Source of the DNA: an uncultured Muribaculaceae bacterium
GTDB lineage: Bacteria > Bacteroidota > Bacteroidia > Bacteroidales > Muribaculaceae
Assembly (NCBI GenBank): GCA_910586595.1
Contig: CAJUJB010000012.1
Span: 1-64,000 of the forward strand
Length of the DNA stretch: 64,000 nt
Direction of reading: 5' to 3'
The translations under genes were made by a program, and so were the position numbers. The notes beneath the pieces were generated by a model. That model saw nothing but the letters and a program-made list of their open reading frames with translations. It was not told the DNA's origin and searched no databases. The stretch's first letter is position 1. Each line of letters starts with the position of its first letter. This document shows positions 6,728-15,260 of the stretch, one piece after another.

Positions 6728-9003
6728 CTAATCGCTTTTTACAAGTGTGTATAGATCATCGTAACTCTTGACCACATCGTATTTGACGATTGAATTTGAT
6801 AGGGATGCGAAGTGGCGACGAGCGCAAGCTATTTTTGATTTTTCTGTCTCTCGCAGATCGACCTCACGCATAGAGCCTTTGGTCTCGGCAATGAAATAGA
6901 CGTGCTTCACGCTACCCTCACGGTAAACAATAGCCCAGTCTGGGTTGTATTGCCCCATAGGGGTATTGATGTAAAAACCGCGAGGAAGTTTAGTATAAAC
7001 TTCAACATCGTTGTCGTTTTCGAGCTGCTTGGCAAAGTTCATTTCGGTGCCCTTGCAGTCAATCACTACAAGGTCGTAGAGCGACTTTTCACTCTCCATT
7101 GCGTTGTCCCCGACAACGCCTCTGACTTCATCAACAGTGAAAAGGTCAGTATCAAAAGTTTGATCGGTTGGTGAATAAGTTATCTTCTTGATAACCGCGA
7201 TAGCCTTGCAGTCATTTATTATCGAGGCAACCTTGATAATAAATTCTTCGGGGTTTACACGGAAAAGCATAAACTTAGTCGGACTGATACCTTGCAAAAT
7301 TCTAATAATGGTGCGTCGGGTAAGTCCTGTTTCTCTGACTAAATCGCCTATAAGGTCATACATCACAGGCTTGCTGACAACCTCGTGTACGGACTTACGA
7401 ACCGTCTTGCCTTGCGTCATAGCAGAGGCGGTTGCCAACGTTTCGCGGTCACGAATTTGCTCCATTGCGCCGGTAGTAATCTGAATGTGAATTTTAGTTA
7501 CATTCAGGTGCAGATCGATTTGCTCGATACACTTTTCAATCAGTTCATCGGAGCTGAAATCAACCGTATAAACCGACCGTATGTTAATCTGCTCCCACAG
7601 TTCCTTGAACCGGGAATTAGCGAATTTATCAGCGTCAAAATTACCGATGCGGCGTTTGCGCCCATTTGAGGGAGCAGCAGCCTTCGGGTCGAATACACCG
7701 TCGAGTACATTAGCAATAGCAGCCGACACATTGGCGAAGTCTTCTCCAAAATCAAGCGTACCGTTACGCTTGTCATCGTGATATTTTGGAGTAAACGCAC
7801 CCTCATCGTCAACGTAATCCTTACGGATAAGGCGATTATTGATTTTGCGCGCTATATCGGCAGTTATCTTAATGATATTGCCGTCAGCGTCAGAGAAAAT
7901 TCTGCCCTCAAAGAGCGCAGCGGTTACAACGGTCGGACGGTGAGCCACAGCCTCGGCAATCTCCTGTTGAAGTTGCTTTGCGAACCTCTCATAACTTTCC
8001 GAAGCAATGACAGTAAGGATGTTCGTGTCGAACACATGATCGCCGAGAACGTCCTGATCTTGACGCTCGCCGTGCTTATTTACGCACAGGCGCATACCGC
8101 GCCCCACTTCCTGACGCTTTTTGGTGACATTGTCGCTGTCTTTCAGCGTACAAATCTGAAACACGTTGGGGTTATCCCACCCTCTTTCAGCGCAGAGTGC
8201 GAGAAGATAAAGCGCACAGGCTCGTCGAATGACAGCAGCCGTTCCTTATTCCTCATAATAAGGTCGTAGGCTCGCAGGGCTTCATCGCGTCCTTTTTCGG
8301 TGGTCTCTTTAGTGTCGGTCATTTTTCCCTTTTTATCCTGAGAGAAATAACCGGCATGGACGGTCGAAGCCGGGTGGCCTTGCAAATACAGAGTATAGTT
8401 AGGCGAGAAAATGTCAATATTTTCATTAAGTACGTTGATATACTTTTGCTCGAAGATTTCGGCAAACCTGCCGAGAGAGAAAGAATTACCGGAGCCATAG
8501 ACTCGGTAATTCTCCACTTTGTCGATAAAGAACAGCGACAGCACCTTTATCCCCTTGGAGAAAAGCATACGCTCACGCTCAAAATGGCTGCGGATGGTTT
8601 CGCGTATCTGTTCGCGGCGGGTAGCGTCTTCGTGAACATTGCCGACCATTGTACCCTCATAGAGAACAGTACCGTTAAGTAATTCGACAGTTCCGGCGCG
8701 TCCGTCAATTCTCTTGACAATGCAGCGGTCGCGGTATTCGGCGAGACCACCGCTTTGCTCAAACAGATCATACCCCTCACCGACGAGACGAGTTATCTGC
8801 TTTGTGCCGTTGGCAGTCTTGATGTCAAAAGATAGTCGTGCTTGCGGATTACCTTTGCCGACAACTATTTCTTCGAGGCAAAGGAAGCCGTTGGTGGCGG
8901 TAGGGCCTATTTGCGAGATACCCTTAACCTCAATCTTCTTAACGAGTTTACGGTTGTAAGCATCGATAGCGTCAAGCCGGTACACCATATTGTAGATGTC
9001 GCC
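6728..9003 (-). pseudogene. Type III restriction enzyme Res subunit, 5'-truncated and frameshifted
   Basis: Two reading frames together cover the C-terminal ~760 residues of a type III restriction helicase-nuclease. The first frame starts in the linker after helicase domain 1 (VYRLDAIDAYNRKLVKKIEV) and ends in FIFSHSALKEG. The second resumes with WDNPNVFQICTLKDSDNVTK and QEVGRGMRL, helicase motif VI. The canonical junction needs one extra base in the run at about 8180-8182, so a 1-nt deletion breaks the gene (or the assembly has an error). The C-terminal nuclease core survives as PDWA...FIAETKG. The N-terminal half, with Walker A and the DEAD-type motif, and the mod methylase gene are absent. 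Upstream sequence is replaced by a phage-like gene at about 9000. It cannot be functional as restriction enzyme. Confidence 0.9.
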
Positions 9004-9425
9004 GCCAGGTTGGCAATCGATTGCACAGCATCCGAAATACCACTCAAAATACCTTCCGCCCTCTGCTTCTTTCTTAATTTTTCCACTTCTTCCTTAGACA
9101 AAGGCTTGAACTCCCTAACCTTCCCCTCAAGGTATTCTATAAGATCAGAAAGACCGCTCCCATTGTAGCCGTCTGTTGCGCCGCCCTTAGTGGTTGCCGG
9201 AGACAACGCCTGATTCAACGCCGCTTGTGGAATCGCAGGATTGACCGGAGCGCCAGCATTAGCGACAGTATCATATTTCACACCCTCCACTCCCGTCTTC
9301 TCTTTATCGTTCACATCGTTTGAAACCACAACAGGAGCAGGAATGTAAGGCGCAGTCGATGTCGGCCACGTCTGGATTATTCCGATTCCTAACGCTCCGC
9401 CTATTGCACTACCTAATATGCCCAT
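8907..9425 (-). pseudogene. Truncated phage-like gene fused out of frame to the Res remnant
   Basis: The natural start is the ATG at 9425. The product opens with a glycine/alanine-rich hydrophobic segment (MGILGSAIGGALGIGI), like small virion or pilot proteins of phages. It has a Pro/Ala-rich middle, a Lys/Glu helix (PLSKEEVEKLRKKQRAEG) and a segment GILSGISDAVQSIANLAATS. At about 9000, after ~143 residues, the frame runs into Res DNA and ends 27 unrelated residues later. In phage relatives I remember, more sequence follows this point, so the C-terminus is probably lost. It is divergently transcribed from the small terminase-like gene. The exact phage family cannot be named from sequence alone. 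Confidence 0.6.
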
Positions 9426-9458
9426 ATTTTGCAGAATTAAAAAGTTATGATTATGAAG

Positions 9459-9480
9459 CAAAGATATAGCCCTAACTTTG
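9459..9480. promoter_or_regulatory. Divergent -7 boxes between the two phage-like genes
   Basis: TAACTTTG on the plus strand (9473-9480) leads to the ATG at 9507. TATCTTTG on the minus strand (complement of 9459-9466) leads to the ATG at 9425. Both match TAnnTTTG. Clear -33 boxes are missing on both sides. Confidence 0.5.
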
Positions 9481-9506
9481 CATCTCACCTTTAACTTTTG
9501 GATTAC

Positions 9507-9857
9507 ATGGCACAAGGAAGAAAAACCGGAGGCCGACAGAAAGGTACTCCCAATAAACCCAACCCACTCAAAGAGAGGGTACGAGCACAATCAACCGCGT
9601 ACTTTGAACCCAACATTACCATTGATGATGCTGAGATTGCAACACTGCTGCACGCTTCTATTGGCGATATGGTCTCACGTTTCGACCTTGATATGGCCAT
9701 GATGGAGCCAAAAGATAGAGCGGCCATCCAGGAGCGTCTTCTGCGCTACCACACACCGCAGATGCAATCCGTGTCTGCCGAAGTCTCGCTGTCAGGAGAT
9801 GTCACCACAACCATTGAAGAACGCTTGGCGAAACTCGCTGCCCAGCCCGACACCTGA
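9507..9857 (+). CDS. Small phage protein, terminase-small-subunit-like
   Basis: 116 residues from the ATG at 9507. The N-terminus is basic and glycine-rich, GRKTGGRQKGTPNK, a signature of DNA-binding small proteins beside phage packaging genes (DUF5681/small terminase-like). A helical middle carries MMEPKDRAAIQERLLRY, followed by a Ser-rich and Glu/Lys-rich tail. No large terminase, portal or capsid gene is near. It is thus a stray prophage gene or part of a minimal phage satellite. Function as a packaging protein is inferred from the N-terminal motif. Confidence 0.55.
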   Translation: MAQGRKTGGRQKGTPNKPNPLKERVRAQSTAYFEPNITIDDAEIATLLHASIGDMVSRFDLDMAMMEPKDRAAIQERLLRYHTPQMQSVSAEVSLSGDVTTTIEERLAKLAAQPDT

Positions 9858-9918
9858 CCTCCATCTACTTTTATCTATTTTTAGACGGAAGCCGGGCATG
9901 CATCCCGCTGCTGCAATC

Positions 9919-10284
9919 ATATGCACAAGTATGCAAACGATGCAAATGCATGAATTGCATGCAAAACATGCAAATGCATAATTTGCATACACGTTTATGC
10001 AAACGATGCATATGCATAATATGTATAACATTCCATTATCATTCCGTGACAGCACACGAAATGTCACTGCACACGCATCACCACACACGTACACCGCTTG
10101 ACACTCATTGTGGCATTATCATGTGCAAATTCATGCATCTAAATGTCACTTACAACCCAGCTCAAATTCTAACACATTCATATCCGGCAAGTTGCAAATA
10201 CGACTATGCAAAACATGCAAATGCATGCAAACGATGCAAATGCATGAATTGCATGCAAATTATGCATTTGCATTTTTTGCATGG
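9919..10284. repeat. TGCA / ATGCAAAT repeat field with a 35-nt exact duplication
   Basis: The region is packed with ATGCAAA, TGCATGCA and their complements in two dense blocks (about 9919-10020 and 10195-10284). A 35-nt sequence at 9931-9965 recurs exactly at 10225-10259. An ATGCAAAACATGCAAATGCAT motif is also shared between blocks near 9958 and 10206. Many units are palindromes. The ~175 nt between the blocks lacks them. The layout resembles iterons of a replication origin or clustered regulator sites, next to phage-like genes and an integrase. No gene is supported in 9858-10562. Confidence 0.65.
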
Positions 10285-10455
10285 TTATATTATATATAAG
10301 TATGTATATATAGTATAATATTACCAAGTAATATTTACTATGTATAATACTCTCTTACTAGAGTGAGGAAAACGCGCGCGTGCAAAATGAATTTCCCTAT
10401 TGTTGTATAAAGCCGCACCCAGAGAGAAAGAAAAAAGTTGCGCGCAAAAAAGAAA

Positions 10456-10491
10456 GAGAGCCGTCGCAACCAATCGTTGCAGGCGGCTCTC
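10456..10491 (-). terminator. Terminator hairpin after integrase 2
   Basis: GAGAGCCGTCGCAAC and GTTGCAGGCGGCTCTC form a GC-rich stem with two mismatches and a short loop. On the minus strand it follows the integrase stop at 10563 and is followed by a T-rich stretch (TTTCTTTTTTGCGCG). Confidence 0.7.
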
Positions 10492-10562
10492 ATCAGAGGC
10501 GCGGGTCAGTTCCGCAAAAGCACGTAGGCGAACAATATCAAAGGGGCCCGGGAATTCGCGCC

Positions 10563-11792
10563 TCAACTCTTGCGCCCGTAGAGAACCCAGTCAATCACTC
10601 GCCGGTTGGCATCGTCGATTTTGTGGAGATCTTCATCGAGGTAGATGTGCGTAAGGTCATGCCCGTCGCCATGGCCCAGAGCAAGCGCTATATCGTCAAC
10701 CGACACCCCTATAGAGCGCGCGATGGTAGCCCAGGTGTGCCGCGCCCAATAAGTCGTCAATCCGGGGAAGAGAGGAGCGCCGGTAGGAGCTACCCCCTGG
10801 CTGGAATTAGTACCTATGCATTTCAGAGCATGGTTGCACTGCCGTACAAACTGCAAATAATCCGACCGAGAATCCATAAACGAAATGAGGTGCTTCACAC
10901 CGCGGTATTTTTCGATAAGCTTTAGCGCCTCCGGTTCGAGTTTCAGAGAATAGAAGCGCGACGTCTTCGCCCGGTAGAACTCTATGCGGCCATAACGTAT
11001 AGACCCAGGCGGGAGATTGAGAAGATCAACCGCGTTTATGCCTACCAGCAGGAACGACAATTTGAACAAATCCACATACGGCTCCTGCCAAGGCTCAACC
11101 TCGACAGAGAATAAACAACGGATGTTCTCAATCGAAAGAGCTCTCTTTGGAGTCTTGACGGTTTTGATGTGGAACTTTCGAAAAGGATACCACGTAGTCA
11201 ATCCTTCGTCTATTGCGAAATTGAAAACAGCACGTAAATTGCGCATGTGTATGGCGCGGGCGTTAGGAGACGGGGCAGTCTTCGCCATTGCGGCATCAAA
11301 GCCAAGCAGCCACGACCGCGTGACGTCCTCGAAGCGCAAATCCTTCCCGCAGGTATAATTCCGAAGATGCGTAAGAGTACGCTCATAGGTGAGCCGCGTA
11401 CTTTCCTTCTTTGTCGCCGCGAATTTCTCGAACACCGGGAAAACCAGCGATGGGTCGGGCTTTTGTGGTGACGGCGTTTCCGGTTCCGGTTGCACTGCAC
11501 GGGAGACCGCCTCGTGAATATCCGCCAATGTATAGCTGGATCCCGAAGAGATTACCGAAAGAAGTGCATCCTCGGCGCGGAGCTTCAGGCGCGTGATGGC
11601 GTTGTTCAGCCGTAGGTGAGACGGATGCTTGTCGGTTATCCTGCAGCGTTCCGCATCCCAGAGGTCAGGATTCAAGGATAAGCCGAGAGAGACATAGCGC
11701 ACTTGGCGCAGGTGTGATACTGAAATTTTGAGGAGGGCAGTGCCGTCAGCTTTCAGACGGCGACCATCGAGGTAAAGCTTTAAATTTGCCAT
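10563..11792 (-). CDS. Tyrosine recombinase (integrase), Bacteroidales short type
   Basis: 409 residues from the ATG at 11792; a TTG two codons earlier is the other option. An N-terminal arm domain (about 1-100) with SLGLSLNPDLWD is followed by a core-binding domain (about 115-210). The catalytic domain has Arg351 in YWARHTWAT, His374 in LGHG and nucleophile Tyr384 in THIYLD. The usual first catalytic Arg is replaced in LVGINAVDLL, and the HxxR His is Tyr348. Both changes are normal for this Bacteroidales branch. The gene is GC-richer than the repeat field beside it. It ends the island about 200 nt from the 3' end of tRNA-Phe, a classic integration target. No duplicated tRNA end was found in the window. 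Confidence 0.9.
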   Translation of the reverse strand: MANLKLYLDGRRLKADGTALLKISVSHLRQVRYVSLGLSLNPDLWDAERCRITDKHPSHLRLNNAITRLKLRAEDALLSVISSGSSYTLADIHEAVSRAVQPEPETPSPQKPDPSLVFPVFEKFAATKKESTRLTYERTLTHLRNYTCGKDLRFEDVTRSWLLGFDAAMAKTAPSPNARAIHMRNLRAVFNFAIDEGLTTWYPFRKFHIKTVKTPKRALSIENIRCLFSVEVEPWQEPYVDLFKLSFLLVGINAVDLLNLPPGSIRYGRIEFYRAKTSRFYSLKLEPEALKLIEKYRGVKHLISFMDSRSDYLQFVRQCNHALKCIGTNSSQGVAPTGAPLFPGLTTYWARHTWATIARSIGVSVDDIALALGHGDGHDLTHIYLDEDLHKIDDANRRVIDWVLYGRKS

Positions 11793-11940
11793 AGTCAAAA
11801 AAGGTCAGACACAAAATGCGCAAACTTTTGCGCAAACACTATGCGACCGAATGGTACATAATGCGACCGTTTGAAACATTTTTGTGCCGTTTTTTTTGAC
11901 GCCAAGCGGCTAAAAAGAGCTACAAAGAGCCTGTTAGAAG

Positions 11941-11979
11941 AAAGACTTGCAAATCTAATTAGCTGATTTGCAAGTCTTT
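11941..11979 (-). terminator. Terminator of tRNA-Phe
   Basis: A perfect 15-bp inverted repeat (AAAGACTTGCAAATC and its complement) with a 9-nt loop lies 9 nt beyond the tRNA 3' end on the minus strand. Confidence 0.8.
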
Positions 11980-11988
11980 CACTTTCTG

Positions 11989-12061
11989 TGGTGCCACCAG
12001 GAATCGAACCGGGGACACAAGGATTTTCAGTCCTTTGCTCTACCAACTGAGCTATGGCACC
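11989..12061 (-). tRNA. tRNA-Phe (anticodon GAA)
   Basis: Read on the minus strand, the 73-nt molecule has acceptor GGTGCCA pairing with TGGCACC, the D-loop AGCTCAGTTGGTAGAGC, anticodon loop CTGAAAA (GAA) and T-loop GGTTCGATTCC. The discriminator is A and CCA is not fully encoded in the genome. The 3' end faces integrase 2. Confidence 0.97.
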
Positions 12062-12094
12062 TTTTGCAGTGGGTGTCTCTCCCGTTTTGCGTTG

Positions 12095-12126
12095 CAAAGT
12101 TAGGCACTTTTTTTCGACCCACCAAA
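12095..12126 (-). promoter_or_regulatory. tRNA-Phe promoter
   Basis: On the minus strand TTTG (complement of 12123-12126) is followed after exactly 20 nt by TAACTTTG (complement of 12095-12102). This is a perfect Bacteroidota housekeeping promoter, 33 nt before the tRNA. Confidence 0.9.
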
Positions 12127-12208
12127 TTTTTTAGCAACTTTTTTTGATAAAAATTTTAGCTAAAAACATATAATTCTGATTTACAGAAAATTGTCTATAA
12201 AACTTTTT

Positions 12209-13777
12209 TTATGCTAAAGTTGCCGCCACTGCGCGTGCGCACATGATTCCGTCGATTGCGGCTGAAACAATTCCTCCAGCATAGCCCGCTCCTTCTCCGC
12301 ACGGATATAATCCCGAAAGAGATATATGGGTAAGTGAGGCCGGATCTCGTGGAATTCGAACTGGAGACGACGTACGGGTTTCATCGCCGATCAGAACGGC
12401 TTCCGATGACAGGAAACCATGCTGTTTTTTGTCGAAATCCTTGAAGGCTTCCTGCAGGCGGCGGGCGATTGGCGCCGGGAGCAGTTTATCAACTCGGGCG
12501 CAGATCAAGCCTGGAGGATAAGACGAGCGGGGGAGGGTAGATGAATCTCTTCCTGCTACAAAGTCTGTCATTCGTTGTGCTGGGGCTTGTTGAGTCTTTC
12601 CGGCAGCTTCAAAGTATCGTTCTTCGATCTCTTCCTGGAAGCGCATCATTTTAAGCGCATTGTTCTGCGGCGCCGGAAGGTCGGGAATATCTTCAGGAAG
12701 TACTTCGACCACCATGCCTGAATTGGCCCACTGTGTGCCGCGGTTGGCTGGCGACATGCCATTGACAACTAATTGCCCGGGCGCGCTCGCGGCAGGAATT
12801 ATATACCCGCCTGGACACATACAGAATGAATATACAGCTCTGTCATCGACTCTCGTCAGCATGCTGTATTCTGCTGCGGGGAGATACTTACCGCGGCCTT
12901 CCGGAGAGTGATATTGCAGTTGGTCTATGAGTTTTTGGGGATGCTCCAGGCGAACGCCAACAGCTATGCCTTTAGGCTGGAGTTCTACACCTGACTCTGC
13001 AAGGAAATGATAGACATCGCGAGCCGAGTGTCCGGTGGCAAGTATTACCGGCCCGAGCCATTCGCGGCCAGCACTGTCTTTGGCCCCTATGATGCCTTTG
13101 TCTGGCTGAGATAGAAGACCGACAACCTTGGTCGAAAAGTGTACCTCTCCGCCAGCCGCCAGAATAGTCTGGCGTATAGCCTTGATAACCGAAGGGAGAC
13201 GGTCTGTTCCGATATGCGGATGAGCATCCACAAGAATCTCCGGTTGCGCGCCGTGTTGATGAAATATACGCAATACTTTATCTACTGGCCCCCTTTTTTT
13301 ACTTCTGGTATATAGTTTACCATCTGAGTATGCCCCGGCACCTCCTTCTCCAAAGCAGTAATTCGAATCCGGATCAATCGTTCCGGTGCGGTTTATGGCC
13401 ACCATATCTGCGCGACGACTATCTACATCCTTGCCACGTTCGAGCACAATAGGTTTGATCCCGGCTTCAATCAGCTCCAAAGCTGCAAATAATCCAGCCG
13501 GCCCTGCGCCGACTATGATGGCTTGCGGCCTGTTGGAAACATCAGGATATTCAATCTGAGGAACCTCTATGGTTGATGGATCGAATTTGTCAATATGCAC
13601 CAGCACTGTCAGATTAACCATCACGCGTCGTTGACGTGCGTCAATCGACCGGCGTGTTATATCTGTGCGTACAATTCGCGCAGGATCGATTTTGAGCGCC
13701 CGTGCGCATTCTTTGCTTAGCAGAGCTGGGGTTGCTGCTATTTTGGGAATGACTCTAAGTGTTATTGTCTCGGTCAT
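12209..13777 (-). CDS. FAD-dependent oxidoreductase (COG2509 family)
   Basis: 522 residues. An ~80-residue N-terminal domain of RNA-binding-like alpha/beta type is followed by a dinucleotide-binding site GAGPAGLFAALE (90-101) with the acidic end of strand 2 at Glu113. FAD is held by the glycine-rich CFGEGGAGAYSDGKL segment and the C-terminal LYPCGEGAGYAGGI segment. Family members are annotated as uncharacterised FAD-dependent dehydrogenases; the substrate is unknown. The start overlaps the MATE gene stop by 4 bp (ATGA), so the two are translationally coupled. This suggests, but does not prove, a joint role in handling a small molecule. Confidence 0.85.
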   Translation of the reverse strand: MTETITLRVIPKIAATPALLSKECARALKIDPARIVRTDITRRSIDARQRRVMVNLTVLVHIDKFDPSTIEVPQIEYPDVSNRPQAIIVGAGPAGLFAALELIEAGIKPIVLERGKDVDSRRADMVAINRTGTIDPDSNYCFGEGGAGAYSDGKLYTRSKKRGPVDKVLRIFHQHGAQPEILVDAHPHIGTDRLPSVIKAIRQTILAAGGEVHFSTKVVGLLSQPDKGIIGAKDSAGREWLGPVILATGHSARDVYHFLAESGVELQPKGIAVGVRLEHPQKLIDQLQYHSPEGRGKYLPAAEYSMLTRVDDRAVYSFCMCPGGYIIPAASAPGQLVVNGMSPANRGTQWANSGMVVEVLPEDIPDLPAPQNNALKMMRFQEEIEERYFEAAGKTQQAPAQRMTDFVAGRDSSTLPRSSYPPGLICARVDKLLPAPIARRLQEAFKDFDKKQHGFLSSEAVLIGDETRTSSPVRIPRDPASLTHISLSGLYPCGEGAGYAGGIVSAAIDGIMCARAVAATLA

Positions 13778-15168
13778 GAATTACTGATTTGCATGAGATG
13801 GCGCCCTATGCGGCGGTTCATTATCAGCGCAGTGACAAGGGCGAGCAAAAACGCTATAAAGTCGCTTATGCAGATCGATGTCCATACACCGGTGACTCCC
13901 ATCCGGGGAGGCAGAATCCATAGCAAGGGCACAAGAAATATTAACTGACGGGTGAGAGAGAGGAATATTGAGAGTTTAGGCTTGCCGATTGATTGGAAAT
14001 AATTTTGAATCACAACCTGTGCACCAACCACCGGGTAGGCAAGGAAGAATATTCTGAAGCCATCACGGGCTATGCCTACCATATCTTTGTCGGTTGTGAA
14101 CATGTGGCTGATTGTGTCAGGGAATGACTCCGTAAGTATAAATCCTATTCCTGCTACAATCGATGCCAGCATGATGCCGCGCATAAGTGTCGCTTTGACG
14201 CGAGGCCAGTTTGCCGCGCCATAATTGTAGCCAAGGATTGGTTGCATACCCTGGGTAATGCCGAATATGATCATTACAAAGAACATGGTGGTGCGGTTGA
14301 TTATACCGTACGCGCCTACCGCGAGGTTACCTTGGTCACCGGCGTAGTCGAGCAGAGCTTTGTTGATGAACACCACCACAAGACATGAGCAGCAGTTCAT
14401 CAGAAATGGCGAGAGGCCTATTGCATACATCTTACGGATGAGCGACCATGACAGGCGCCAGCAGCCGCGTGTAAAATGGATGTAACTTTTGCGCGAGATA
14501 AAGTGGCATAAGACCCATACAAATGCTGCCGTCTGCCCGGTGATGGTTGCAAGCGCAGCTCCGCGTATACCCCATTTGAATACAAATATAAGTAGAGGGG
14601 CAACAACTACATTCACGCCCACTGAGAGTAGTGCTGAAATCATTGCCTTGCGTGGATAGCCGGTAGCCCTCATCAGGTTATTCAGCCCGAGAAAGACATA
14701 GCTTATAGGGGTGCCAAGTATGATTATGGTCATGAACTCGCGCGCGTAAGGCATTGTCTCTTCAGTCGCGCCGAACATTTCAAGAATTGGATCGAGGAAT
14801 ATCAACCCTAAGGTCATAATGAAAGCCGCGTGAACCAGGCATATGATCATTACATTGCCAACGGCACGGGAGGCTTTTTCAATGTTGCGTTGCCCGAGGA
14901 ATATCGACGAGATCGTGGCCCCTCCGACGGCTATAAGCACACAGAATGCCACAACCAGATTCATCAGCGGGAAGGTGATGGCCAGACCCGTGATTGCCAT
15001 CGCCCCGACACCTCTACCGATGAATATACTGTCGATGATATTGTATAGCGATGTGGCCAGACTCGCTATAATAGCCGGCAGCGAATACTGGAGCAGGAGC
15101 TGCCCGATGGTGGCAGTTCCGAGTATGTTCGGGCTGTTGTTTGTTGATGTTGAAACGTTTGGTTGCAC
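13774..15168 (-). CDS. MATE family efflux transporter
   Basis: 464 residues with about 12 membrane helices in two homologous halves, the length usual for MATE exporters. The first helix region shows the family pattern LPAIIASLATSLYNIIDSIFIG. The second half repeats it around SPFLMNCCSCLVVVFINKAL and GITQGMQPILGYNYGA. It sits in the inner membrane and is expected to export drugs or metabolites using Na+ or H+ gradients. It is first in a two-gene unit with the FAD oxidoreductase. Confidence 0.92.
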   Translation of the reverse strand: MQPNVSTSTNNSPNILGTATIGQLLLQYSLPAIIASLATSLYNIIDSIFIGRGVGAMAITGLAITFPLMNLVVAFCVLIAVGGATISSIFLGQRNIEKASRAVGNVMIICLVHAAFIMTLGLIFLDPILEMFGATEETMPYAREFMTIIILGTPISYVFLGLNNLMRATGYPRKAMISALLSVGVNVVVAPLLIFVFKWGIRGAALATITGQTAAFVWVLCHFISRKSYIHFTRGCWRLSWSLIRKMYAIGLSPFLMNCCSCLVVVFINKALLDYAGDQGNLAVGAYGIINRTTMFFVMIIFGITQGMQPILGYNYGAANWPRVKATLMRGIMLASIVAGIGFILTESFPDTISHMFTTDKDMVGIARDGFRIFFLAYPVVGAQVVIQNYFQSIGKPKLSIFLSLTRQLIFLVPLLWILPPRMGVTGVWTSICISDFIAFLLALVTALIMNRRIGRHLMQISNS

Positions 15169-15260
15169 AATTATATATGATGAAGTTCTCTTCGTTGTAG
15201 TTGATTAGTGAAAAACTACTTAATAAACAATTGTGCCTTTGCATTTGTTAAGGCGCGGGT

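Noticed and set aside
7778..8269. 163-residue plus-strand frame inside the Res remnant
   Set aside because: Shadow of the helicase coding sequence; the minus frames show real type III Res motifs.
9931..10259. The 35-nt duplication as a CRISPR array
   Set aside because: Only two copies 294 nt apart, with internal palindromes and no regular spacers; no cas genes in the window.
9950..10318. A 122-residue open frame across the TGCA repeat field
   Set aside because: The translation is a Met/Cys/His/Asn-rich low-complexity product of the repeats themselves; no start context or family similarity.
10543..10557. GGGGCCCGGGAATTC, resembling a cloning-vector linker (ApaI-SmaI-EcoRI sites)
   Set aside because: No other vector sequence nearby and the flanks fit the native integrase end; most likely chance in a GC-rich stretch.
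10380..10925. 181-residue plus-strand frame over the end of integrase 2
   Set aside because: Antisense to the recombinase catalytic region and crosses its terminator; no recognisable features.
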